Source of the DNA: Pseudomonadota bacterium
Lineage (GTDB): Bacteria > Pseudomonadota > Alphaproteobacteria > Rhizobiales > Xanthobacteraceae
NCBI GenBank assembly: GCA_963205465.1
Contig: CAUJKG010000404.1
Location: forward strand, 1-13,413
Direction of reading: 5' to 3'
Length of the DNA stretch: 13,413 nt
This document shows positions 1 through 6,363 of the stretch, in pieces (position 1 is the stretch's first letter; every line of letters starts with the position of its first letter). Made by a program: the position numbers and the translations under genes. The notes under the pieces were generated by a model, which did not search any database, was not told the origin of the DNA, and saw only the letters and a list, made by a program, of their open reading frames with translations.

Positions 1-562
1 TGGTCAGTTGCTTGTAGGGAGGAGGCCCCAGCAGCTCGGCCACCTCATCGTCCGATTTCGCGGCCAACAACGCTTTTCCAAGAGCGGTAGAATGCAAATA
101 GGTGGTTGAACCGGGCGCATTGGTGATCGTGATCGCCGCGCCACTCTGCACAGCAGCAAGATACACAACTGACCGGTCGCGGAGCACACCGAGAAAGCTG
201 TTCACATGGTTCTGGTCGGCAAGCGACCTCAACTCCGGCCAGGCCGCCGCGTTCAGATCTACGTTCGATATGAAGGTCGAACCGATCTGAAAGGCTTTAT
301 ATCCAATCCTCCAACGCGATGACTCCGCCGACTTTTCGATGAATCTCGCTTCAGACAGCGTATTGATCAATCGCTGCGCCATACTCGGAGCGATACTCAG
401 TTGTCTGGCGATGTCGCGCACACCCATTTCGCCCTTCTCGCCGAGAAGCTCGAGAATATTGAGGGCACGGGCAACGGTCTGGCTTCCCAAATTTACTTTT
501 TGCGGCACTGTTTCACCGTGAATAAGTTTTATGCCGGAGTTCAGAACGAAACTCGCCGGCAT
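1..562 (-). CDS. IclR-family transcriptional regulator (C-terminus cut by window start)
   Basis: The visible 187 residues show the IclR-family layout. A winged helix-turn-helix lies at about residues 27-85 (starting SQTVARALNILELL, then DIARQLSIAPSMAQRLINTL), followed by the start of the effector-binding domain (FLGVLRDRSVVYLAAVQSG, then the typical LHSTALGKALLA). Family members are usually 250-265 residues, so about 65-75 residues are missing beyond the window edge. I chose the ATG at 562, which directly follows the cofC stop codon (TGAATG), so the two genes are translationally coupled. A purine-rich GGAAGAG lies about 13 bases upstream. A GTG at 508 is an alternative that would remove a poorly conserved 18-residue extension. 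As the last visible gene of the operon, it probably senses a pathway substrate or intermediate and acts at the inverted repeat near 11205-11223. The family is clear; the ligand, the direction of control and the operator link are inferred. Confidence 0.9.
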   Translation of the reverse strand, partial: MPASFVLNSGIKLIHGETVPQKVNLGSQTVARALNILELLGEKGEMGVRDIARQLSIAPSMAQRLINTLSEARFIEKSAESSRWRIGYKAFQIGSTFISNVDLNAAAWPELRSLADQNHVNSFLGVLRDRSVVYLAAVQSGAAITITNAPGSTTYLHSTALGKALLAAKSDDEVAELLGPPPYKQLT

Positions 563-1156
563 TCATCGCTGTGCGCTCTTCCACAACAGATAGTCTTCCG
601 GCTCGTCTATATCGAACGCAAGTTTTTCATCACGCAATACCGTCACTCTTTCCTGTTGAGCAGCGGCATTTTCGGAATGGATCCGGAAGCTGTCGTCCCC
701 GTAGGCAAAGCGAAATCCATCCAGCGCCGTGACCCGCAAGAGAAGAACATTCGTTCCGCCATTTTTCCGGTCGGGAACGAGCACGATATCGCCCGCCGCC
801 GCCAGAACTTTACGCAAGGAACCCGCGGTCGCAAGCGGCAGGTCGATCGGCAAGACCATTATGTCACGAGGTGCGCGCGAAGCGAGAATGTTCCGGCGCA
901 CGCCGGACAAAGCGGCATTCAGATCCGGCCACGCTTCCGCATAGATCTCGATGCCGGAGCCTCGAGCCATCTCCTGCGCCTCGGCATCGGTGCTGATCAG
1001 CTTGACGCTGGCTGCTCCCACTAACTCGATCGCGGTTCGCAACGTATCGGCAAGAAACTGCCTGCACAAAGCTTCGCGTTCTTCCGGAGAAAGCAGGCCC
1101 GACAAGCGGGATTTTCCGAGCGCAAGCGATTTGCACGGCACAAGGATCAGCGGCAT
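563..1156 (-). CDS. cofC: CofC/FbiD-type phospho-acid guanylyltransferase (coenzyme F420 biosynthesis)
   Basis: This protein matches the CofC/FbiD nucleotidyltransferase family. These enzymes use GTP to guanylylate a three-carbon phospho-acid (2-phospho-L-lactate, phosphoenolpyruvate or 3-phosphoglycerate, depending on the organism), making the activated donor that CofD/FbiA transfers to the deazaflavin Fo. Visible family signatures are the N-terminal LVPCKSLALGKSRL nucleotide-binding loop, the acidic LPIDLPL motif, the DRKNGGTNVLLL segment, a YGDDSFRIH motif, and a C-terminal FDIDEPEDY acidic end. I prefer the ATG at 1156 (197 residues, MPLILVPCK), because family members begin almost at this beta-strand. 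A TTG at 1177 would add seven residues. The gene follows cofE and abuts the regulator gene. It should act in the cytosol. The phospho-acid it uses cannot be decided by eye. Confidence 0.88.
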   Translation of the reverse strand: MPLILVPCKSLALGKSRLSGLLSPEEREALCRQFLADTLRTAIELVGAASVKLISTDAEAQEMARGSGIEIYAEAWPDLNAALSGVRRNILASRAPRDIMVLPIDLPLATAGSLRKVLAAAGDIVLVPDRKNGGTNVLLLRVTALDGFRFAYGDDSFRIHSENAAAQQERVTVLRDEKLAFDIDEPEDYLLWKSAQR

Positions 1157-1205
1157 GAAGTCGGCATTCCGAAACAAAGCGCGAGAGCTTTCTTCTCAGA
1201 AAATC

Positions 1206-1961
1206 TCACCTGAAGAGATCCTTGCTTTTCGGGCGAAGAAGATCGTGGATCGCACCCTCGCCACGCAATGCCGGGCCGCCGCGAACATGGACAACAGGCC
1301 ACCCTTCCGCAGCCTGCCCCATGACCAGCGAAGCAGCGGAAGCCATCTCGTCGCCCCAACCAACCTCCGTCGTCTCGAGATTGCGGCCGAACAAATCAGG
1401 CTTGCCCCGCAAATCCAGAAGTGTGGGAACGCCGCTGGAGCCGATGAGCGTACCGACAGTGCCGTTTCGCCAGGCGCGGCCGATGCTGTCGATGATCATC
1501 ACACCTATGTCGCAACTTGTCTTTGCAGCAATGTCGGCGCGGATACGGCGCGAAGAGGCCTCAGGATCGAGCGGCAACAACAAGGCATGGTCCATACCAT
1601 CAACATTGGACCTGTCGATGCCAGCATTTGCGAGTACGAAACCCAGATTATGTTCAACAATAATGACCCCGGGGCGAGCGCGCAGTACCGCCTTGGATTC
1701 CGAGAGCACGAGTTCGATGACGCGGGGATCTTTTTCCGTGACCGAAGCAAGCCGGATCGCTTCCGCGGAAGGCGTGACTGTCGAAAGCGCGACCAGCCGC
1801 CCTTCCGCCTTTGAAATGATCTTCTGGGCATAAACCAGTATATCGCCGCTTTGCAGCGAAACATGCGACGATGCCGCAGCATCGAGCGTAATCTGCGCAA
1901 TGTCGTCGCCGGCACGTATCTTCGGAACGCCCTGTAACGGCGTCAACGTCAGGCCACTCAT
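1206..1961 (-). CDS. cofE: Coenzyme F420-0:L-glutamate ligase, single-domain type
   Basis: CofE adds L-glutamate residues to F420-0 using GTP and divalent metal, giving the gamma-glutamyl tail of coenzyme F420. The 251 residues carry the family hallmarks: YAQKIISKAEGR (44-55), RVIELVLSES (80-89), VEHNLGFVLANAGIDRSNV (102-120, with the likely metal-ligand Asp116), and IIDSIGRAWRNGTVG (156-170, with Asp158). The length matches stand-alone CofE. The nitroreductase-like FMN domain that actinobacterial FbiB carries at its C-terminus is absent, so a separate dehydro-F420-0 reductase would be needed if this organism makes F420 from phosphoenolpyruvate. The ATG at 1961 lies 28 bases after the upstream stop, with GAGG about 11 bases upstream. 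The gene sits between the redox enzymes and cofC in the same operon. The family call is firm; the number of glutamates added is unknown. Confidence 0.93.
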   Translation of the reverse strand: MSGLTLTPLQGVPKIRAGDDIAQITLDAAASSHVSLQSGDILVYAQKIISKAEGRLVALSTVTPSAEAIRLASVTEKDPRVIELVLSESKAVLRARPGVIIVEHNLGFVLANAGIDRSNVDGMDHALLLPLDPEASSRRIRADIAAKTSCDIGVMIIDSIGRAWRNGTVGTLIGSSGVPTLLDLRGKPDLFGRNLETTEVGWGDEMASAASLVMGQAAEGWPVVHVRGGPALRGEGAIHDLLRPKSKDLFR

Positions 1962-1989
1962 CCGTCAGATAACCTCAAATGAGCCAGCC

Positions 1990-2601
1990 TTATACATGCA
2001 CGACCTCGCCGGGCCGTACATAATTCCGTCCGCCGATACGACCGATCGTAGAATAAGCCTTCGGATCGATCTTGCAGTCTTTGGCAAGTCCACTTTCCAC
2101 ATGCATGACGACAACGCGGCCAACCACGAAGTTATTGGGCGCGTCGCCGAATTGCGCGATCTGCTCGAGCCGGCATTCGAACTGGACTTGCGATCCTTTC
2201 AGGCGCGGTGGCCGGACATGCGTAGAAGGAAGGGTCTCGAGCCCCAGCTTCTCAACCTCGCTCACCTCGGGCGCAAACTCCTCGCTCGCCGCCTGCACGA
2301 TCTCCTCCCAACCCTGCGGAACCGTGTTGATCACGAACTCCGGCAGAGCCTTCACGTTTGTCAGCGTATCCTTGGGGCCGCCAGGTTTCGGGCCGATCGA
2401 GAAGGCCAGAAGGCCCGGATCGGCCGCAAGGATGATGAATTGGCTAAACGGCGCAGCATTGACCAAGCCGCCAGGACCGAGAGTTGTAACGAAAGCAATG
2501 GGGCGAGGAATCACGGCGCCGGTCAGGAGCTTGTATCGATCCGCACGCGAAAGAACGGAGAGATCGATATGATCGAAAGACTTCACCGGATCCATTTCCA
2601 T
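1990..2601 (-). CDS. Flavin reductase-like FMN-binding split-barrel protein
   Basis: This belongs to the flavin-reductase-like (flavoredoxin) split-barrel family. Diagnostic segments are RYKLLTGAVIPRPIAFVTT near residues 22-40, NAAPFSQF at 48-55, and KDTLTN at 77-82, followed by a PEFVINTV strand. Relatives bind FMN and either pass reduced FMN from NAD(P)H to a partner monooxygenase or act as oxidoreductases themselves. I chose the ATG at 2601 (203 residues, MEMDPVKSFDH) because GGCGGAG stands five bases upstream and it lies just after the stop of the preceding gene; a longer reading frame would run far into that gene. The position directly after two luciferase-like genes suggests it could feed one of them reduced FMN in a two-component system. 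It could instead use F420H2 itself, since F420-dependent enzymes also occur among split-barrel proteins. Family confident; electron carrier unknown. Confidence 0.88.
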   Translation of the reverse strand: MEMDPVKSFDHIDLSVLSRADRYKLLTGAVIPRPIAFVTTLGPGGLVNAAPFSQFIILAADPGLLAFSIGPKPGGPKDTLTNVKALPEFVINTVPQGWEEIVQAASEEFAPEVSEVEKLGLETLPSTHVRPPRLKGSQVQFECRLEQIAQFGDAPNNFVVGRVVVMHVESGLAKDCKIDPKAYSTIGRIGGRNYVRPGEVVHV

Positions 2602-2615
2602 TGCTCCGCCAGCAA

Positions 2616-3617
2616 TCAGACCTTGGCCATCACGTCTTTCGCGAACCACTCGACCTGATCGTTCATCTCGTTGACGCTGTTCGCCGGGAACATCAGCGCA
2701 CTGCAATGATCGATTCCAATCTCCTTGAGCTTCGCGACCTTCTCCAGGATTACGTCGGGAGAGCCGACGAGATTGGCGACCACCTGATGGCTCAGGTCGC
2801 GCCCGGTATAGGACAGCGAAACACGATGCGCGACGAGGCCGCTTTCCATGTAACGCTTTTCCGCCGCTTCGAGGGTCTTGTCGATGGTGACCGAGAACTG
2901 CGGCGCGATCTCGATATCCGCCGGATTTCTTCCCAGTTCTGCTGCGCGCGCCTTGAGCTTCACGATTCTTTCGGCAAGCTCGGCGATCGGCCGCCAGCCC
3001 GGCAACCAGCCTTGGCCATAGCGCGCGGCACGTTCGACCGCTTCAAGGTTGTGGCCACCGATATAAAGCGGAAACGGCTGCACCCTGCTCTTCGGGAACA
3101 TCTCCACGTCTTTGAACGAATAGTATTTTCCTTCAAAGCTCGCACTCTTCTCGCGGAAGAGCAGATCGAGCGACTGCAACCCCTCATCCATCATATCACC
3201 GCGGCGCGCCTTGGCTGCGCGCGAGCCGCCCCATGCCAGAAATTCCTCGCGATAGGCGCCGAGACCGACGGCGAGAATGAATCGTCCGTTAGAGATCTGA
3301 TCGAGCGTAATGGCCTGCTTGGCCAAATAAACCGGGTCGCGCATCGGCAGCACGCATAGCGACGTCCCGAGCTTGAGTTTGGTCGTCACCGCGCCGATTG
3401 CCGCGAGCACAATGAGAGGCTCGTAAAAGTTCGGCGGCGTGTTCGGGAACAGGTCCCGCACATAATCCTGCGTGGTAATGTGATCGTTGCCCCATACAGA
3501 ATCATAGCCCAGCTTTTCGCACAGCTTTCCCTGAGCAACGAGATCCTCCGCAGTCGCAAACGGTATCGGATACATTACGCCTTCGAATCCGGTCGAAATA
3601 CACACACTGAATTTCAT
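2616..3617 (-). CDS. LLM-class (luciferase-like, probably F420-dependent) oxidoreductase 1
   Basis: This is a TIM-barrel protein of the bacterial luciferase superfamily, which contains FMN-dependent monooxygenases and F420-dependent oxidoreductases. Signatures include a MKFSVCISTG first strand, AQGKLCEKLGYDSVWGNDH near residues 28-46, KLKLGTSLCVLPMRDPVYLAKQ near 81-101, and the classic LDQISNGRFILAVGLGAYREEF near 106-126. A YIGGHN strand and a GWLPGW loop follow. The 333 residues match the family's usual length. The preferred start is the second ATG, at 3617: AAAGGGAG is six bases upstream of it but only one base from the ATG at 3623, which overlaps the previous stop as ATGA. Two genes for F420 synthesis in the same operon favour F420 as cofactor, while the flavin-reductase-like gene immediately downstream leaves an FMNH2-dependent monooxygenase open. 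Substrate unknown. Confidence 0.9.
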   Translation of the reverse strand: MKFSVCISTGFEGVMYPIPFATAEDLVAQGKLCEKLGYDSVWGNDHITTQDYVRDLFPNTPPNFYEPLIVLAAIGAVTTKLKLGTSLCVLPMRDPVYLAKQAITLDQISNGRFILAVGLGAYREEFLAWGGSRAAKARRGDMMDEGLQSLDLLFREKSASFEGKYYSFKDVEMFPKSRVQPFPLYIGGHNLEAVERAARYGQGWLPGWRPIAELAERIVKLKARAAELGRNPADIEIAPQFSVTIDKTLEAAEKRYMESGLVAHRVSLSYTGRDLSHQVVANLVGSPDVILEKVAKLKEIGIDHCSALMFPANSVNEMNDQVEWFAKDVMAKV

Positions 3618-3619
3618 CG

Positions 3620-4579
3620 TCATCTCCCTTTGATTTGCAGAATTCCAGAAACCTGGTTCGGGTCGCGAACACCTGCGATCACGATCTCGTCGAGCCCGGC
3701 TTTTTGATACATGGCAAAGCGTTCACGCAGTTGCTCGGACGTGCCACTCGCTGCATGGCGCCGCACGATCTCGTCGGTGATGAGCGCCTGCGCGGCTGCC
3801 CAGTCGTTTGCCAGCACGGCGCTGTTGAGCGCCGCCTGATCGAGCACGCTTCCCGCCACATCCAGATTGGCCTTGTGATGCGGCCCGCGCAGCAAAATTG
3901 CGAGCACCCGCCGCAAGCGATCGTTCGCGAGACGCTCGTTTTCGTCGATCGACGAATAGATCAGACCATGCGTCCGCACAGGCCGACCTTTTGCGCCACG
4001 CCGGACATGATCGAGCGTCTGCTCGACGAATGGCACGGACGCACCCGCGCTGATTAAAACGCCATCGGCTTCCGCGCCCGCGAGTTCGAGCATGCCGGGG
4101 CCGGAAGCCGCAAGAACGATCGGCACATTGCGCGGACCCGTGACGAGCGCCCGCGAGGAGACGCTGTAATGCGCGCCCTCGTAGGAGACCGTCTCCCCGG
4201 CCAGAAGTGCACGCGAAATCTTCAGCGCTTCGCGCATCACCTTCAGCGGCTTCGATCCGTCGATCGACAGGGCTTTCAGATCCGCCGGCGCGCCCACGCC
4301 GAAGCACAACGTCACGCGCCCCGGAAACAGCTCATCCAGCGTCGCCGCGGCCATGACCGCCTGCACCGGATGCACGGTAAAAGGACTCATCGCCATCAGG
4401 GCGACTTTGATTTGACTTGTGCGCGCAAGCGAAGCCGCCGCCAGTGACACCGGATCGCGCAGGAACAGATGGTTTGCTATCCAGAGCGAACGCGCACCGC
4501 CGCGCTCGGCAACCTCGAGCTTCTCGAAAATCTGCTCGGACGTATCACGTCCGTCGGAAGATACCGAAAGATCAAACAA
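3620..4579 (-). CDS. LLM-class (luciferase-like, probably F420-dependent) oxidoreductase 2, TTG start
   Basis: This is a second luciferase-superfamily TIM barrel, of 319 residues and clearly divergent from the neighbouring one. It shows AERGGARSLWIANHLFLRDP near residues 24-43, the LDELFPGRVTLCFGVGAP segment near 81-98, VPIVLAASGPGMLELAG further on, and a short C-terminal helix ending in IVIAGVRDP. Its compact form recalls the methylenetetrahydromethanopterin reductase (Mer)-like branch of F420 enzymes. The start appears to be TTG at 4579, overlapping the 2Fe-2S subunit stop by eight bases. No ATG occurs before residue 63, and the FDLSVSSDG strand right after the TTG is expected at the barrel's beginning. 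A GAAGAG lies just upstream. Two adjacent, unlike LLM enzymes suggest consecutive reactions or a heteromeric enzyme rather than a recent duplication. Substrate unknown. Confidence 0.88.
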   Translation of the reverse strand: MFDLSVSSDGRDTSEQIFEKLEVAERGGARSLWIANHLFLRDPVSLAAASLARTSQIKVALMAMSPFTVHPVQAVMAAATLDELFPGRVTLCFGVGAPADLKALSIDGSKPLKVMREALKISRALLAGETVSYEGAHYSVSSRALVTGPRNVPIVLAASGPGMLELAGAEADGVLISAGASVPFVEQTLDHVRRGAKGRPVRTHGLIYSSIDENERLANDRLRRVLAILLRGPHHKANLDVAGSVLDQAALNSAVLANDWAAAQALITDEIVRRHAASGTSEQLRERFAMYQKAGLDEIVIAGVRDPNQVSGILQIKGR

Positions 4580-5033
4580 GACTCTTCACCGCTTCGAGAA
4601 TTTTGATGTAACCCGTGCAGCGGCAGATATTGCCGCGCAGGAAATGCCGGATTTCCTCCTCGCTCGCGGAAGGCTTCTGCTCCAAGAGCGCCGTCGTCGC
4701 GAGCACCATACCCGACGTGCAGAATCCACATTGCATCGCGGCGTGGTCGACGAAGGCCTGCTGCACCCTGCTCAACTTTCCGTCCTTCGCGAGACCTTCA
4801 ATCGTCGTGATCGACTTTCCATCGATATCGACTGCCAGCGTCGTGCAACTGCTGACCGGCAATCCGTCCGCAAGCACCGTACAGGCACCGCAGACTTCCA
4901 CGTCACAGGAACGCTTGGTGCCCTTGAGCCGGCAGCGGTCGCGCAACACGTCGACGAGAAGCTCCGAGGCATCGATCGTGAGCTCAGTCGGCGTGCCGTT
5001 CAGCGTGAAGGAAACAGTTTGCGGATCAAGCAT
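4572..5033 (-). CDS. 2Fe-2S subunit of a molybdenum hydroxylase (CoxS/XdhC-like small subunit)
   Basis: This 153-residue electron-transfer subunit carries two 2Fe-2S clusters. The plant-ferredoxin-type cluster is ligated by Cys43, Cys48, Cys51 and Cys63 (pattern SCDVEVCGACTV followed by SSC). The second cluster uses Cys102 and Cys105 (QCGFCTSGM) and Cys137 and Cys139 (GNICRCTGY). All eight ligands are present. It would pass electrons from the molybdenum site of the large subunit to the FAD subunit. I chose the ATG at 5033 because GGGAAAGGG lies just upstream and the reading frame before it lies inside the previous gene. It overlaps the FAD-subunit stop by eight bases and the following LLM gene by eight bases, so the subunits and the LLM enzyme are translationally coupled. 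Length and motifs are normal for the family. Confidence 0.95.
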   Translation of the reverse strand: MLDPQTVSFTLNGTPTELTIDASELLVDVLRDRCRLKGTKRSCDVEVCGACTVLADGLPVSSCTTLAVDIDGKSITTIEGLAKDGKLSRVQQAFVDHAAMQCGFCTSGMVLATTALLEQKPSASEEEIRHFLRGNICRCTGYIKILEAVKSLV

Positions 5034-5907
5034 GCGATACCCTTTCCCCAGAGGCCGCAGCACAGGCGGCCGCGAGCGCACGCTGCATCAATACGGACGC
5101 GAGATGCTGCTTGTAGTCGGCGCTGCCATGCAGGTCGCTGGTCGCGGAAATCTTCGATGCAAAGCTGACTGCGAGCTTCGGCAACACATCGGGCAGCAAC
5201 GCCACCGGCACGCCCGCGATGGCGTCCTCCACCTCCGCGGCATGGATCGGGTGATCGCCGAGCGCGCCCAGCCAGAGACGATAACGCGTATGGCCTCCCC
5301 GGATGATGCAGCCTGCGGAAGCGCCGACCGCAGGACGCTCAAGATGGCCGAACTTGAGATACCGATATCCCTCGCCTGCGCGCGTCAACGGAATCCGAAT
5401 CTCGGCGATCAACTCGTCCTCGTTGCGAACCGTCGTGAACTCGCCCACGATAAATTCGGCTGCCGGCACGGAGCGCCGCGCCTGTGGCGAAACCAGCGTC
5501 ACCGACGCCCCCATGGCGGCGAGCAGCGACGGCGGATCCGAATGAGGCTCGGAGAAGCTCAGATTACCCGCAAGGGTGCCCGCCGAACGAACCCGAATAT
5601 TGGCAATGCCTTCGCTCAGCGCTGCATAAGCAGGAACATGCTGTTTGACGACCGCGCTATTTGCGATCTCATGATGGGTCGCCAAAGCGCCGATGACGAG
5701 TTCCTCGCCGTCAACCTTTATCCCGGCGAGTTCACGGACCCGCTTCAGATCGATCAAATGCTCGTAGCGCAGCACGCGTGCCTTGAGCGCAAGCAAAAGC
5801 TCCGTACCGCCGGCATAGACGGCCGCCTCGTCGCCATACTTCGCAAGCGCTTCGAATACGGCGCTCAGTTCCGTCGGCCTGTGATGTTTGAACGGCGCGA
5901 GAAACAC
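5026..5907 (-). CDS. FAD-binding medium subunit of a molybdenum hydroxylase (CoxM-like), GTG start
   Basis: This 293-residue protein belongs to the FAD-binding subunit family of CO dehydrogenase/xanthine dehydrogenase-type enzymes. The two FAD-binding signatures are visible: AGGTELLLAL (32-41, family form AGG-x-x-LLP) and TLAGNLSFSEPHSDPPSLL (111-129, family form TxGGN-x5-P-x2-D). The first Gly of the second motif is replaced by Ala, and the Pro in the first motif by Leu. A C-terminal helical region completes the usual CO dehydrogenase flavoprotein layout. It would take electrons from the 2Fe-2S subunit and hand them to an acceptor, which might be a quinone, oxygen or another carrier. The start is GTG at 5907, one base after the CoxG-like stop; no better start fits the first strand (FLAPFKHHRP). 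The ribosome-binding site is weak, so translation is probably coupled to the upstream gene. Confidence 0.94.
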   Translation of the reverse strand: MFLAPFKHHRPTELSAVFEALAKYGDEAAVYAGGTELLLALKARVLRYEHLIDLKRVRELAGIKVDGEELVIGALATHHEIANSAVVKQHVPAYAALSEGIANIRVRSAGTLAGNLSFSEPHSDPPSLLAAMGASVTLVSPQARRSVPAAEFIVGEFTTVRNEDELIAEIRIPLTRAGEGYRYLKFGHLERPAVGASAGCIIRGGHTRYRLWLGALGDHPIHAAEVEDAIAGVPVALLPDVLPKLAVSFASKISATSDLHGSADYKQHLASVLMQRALAAACAAASGERVSHA

Positions 5908-5908
5908 G

Positions 5909-6361
5909 TCAAACCTGCGCTAGTTGTTCTTTGATGCGGCGTTCGAACTCGACAAAGTTTTCTTCCGCTTTCTTCTTGATGACGGAATAGCCGAGCGATG
6001 CGAGGCGTCCGGCCACGTTCAACTCCGCGTTGACAGTGAACTTGCTCAAGCCCGTAGCCACCGGCTCGACGTTCACTCGCAGTGCGACCGTCAGGGTCGT
6101 GCCGGTGAATTTGTCTTTGCCGGTCGCAGTCGCATTGACGAAAGACGGCTGCTCATAAGAGTCGACCGCAATCTGCGCGGGCACCTCGAGCTTGAACGGA
6201 CCGATCTTCTGCTTCATCACCGCGCTATAGGACTTCAACGGCTCCTGCATTTCGATGCGTTCACAGCCGGGAATGCATCCCGCCATCCGCTCGATATCGA
6301 TGATGAAGGTCCATACCCGCTCGGGCGCGGTCGGAAGCACCGTTTCAAAACTGAAATCCAT
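5909..6361 (-). CDS. CoxG-like SRPBCC-domain protein (molybdenum hydroxylase accessory)
   Basis: The 150 residues match the CO dehydrogenase subunit G (CoxG) family of the SRPBCC/START-like fold. Segments typical of it are an amphipathic N-terminal strand (MDFSFETVLPTAPERVWTFI), DIERMAGCIPGCERIE near residues 22-37, MKQKIGPFKLEVPAQI, a GTTLTVALRVNVEP strand, and a C-terminal helix. CoxG has been linked to membrane recruitment or substrate/acceptor handling of the matching Mo-enzyme. Many CoxG proteins carry a long C-terminal tail, which is absent here. The ATG at 6361 follows the large-subunit stop by two bases and has GGGAG nearby (about seven bases upstream). Its place between the large and FAD subunits indicates it serves this particular enzyme. 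The exact role is unknown. Confidence 0.9.
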   Translation of the reverse strand: MDFSFETVLPTAPERVWTFIIDIERMAGCIPGCERIEMQEPLKSYSAVMKQKIGPFKLEVPAQIAVDSYEQPSFVNATATGKDKFTGTTLTVALRVNVEPVATGLSKFTVNAELNVAGRLASLGYSVIKKKAEENFVEFERRIKEQLAQV

Positions 6362-6363
6362 GG

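Noticed and set aside
4615..5934. A 439-codon plus-strand open frame opposite the FAD and 2Fe-2S subunit genes
   Set aside because: It spans two well-supported opposite-strand genes with clear FAD and iron-sulfur motifs. The plus-strand product has no family features.
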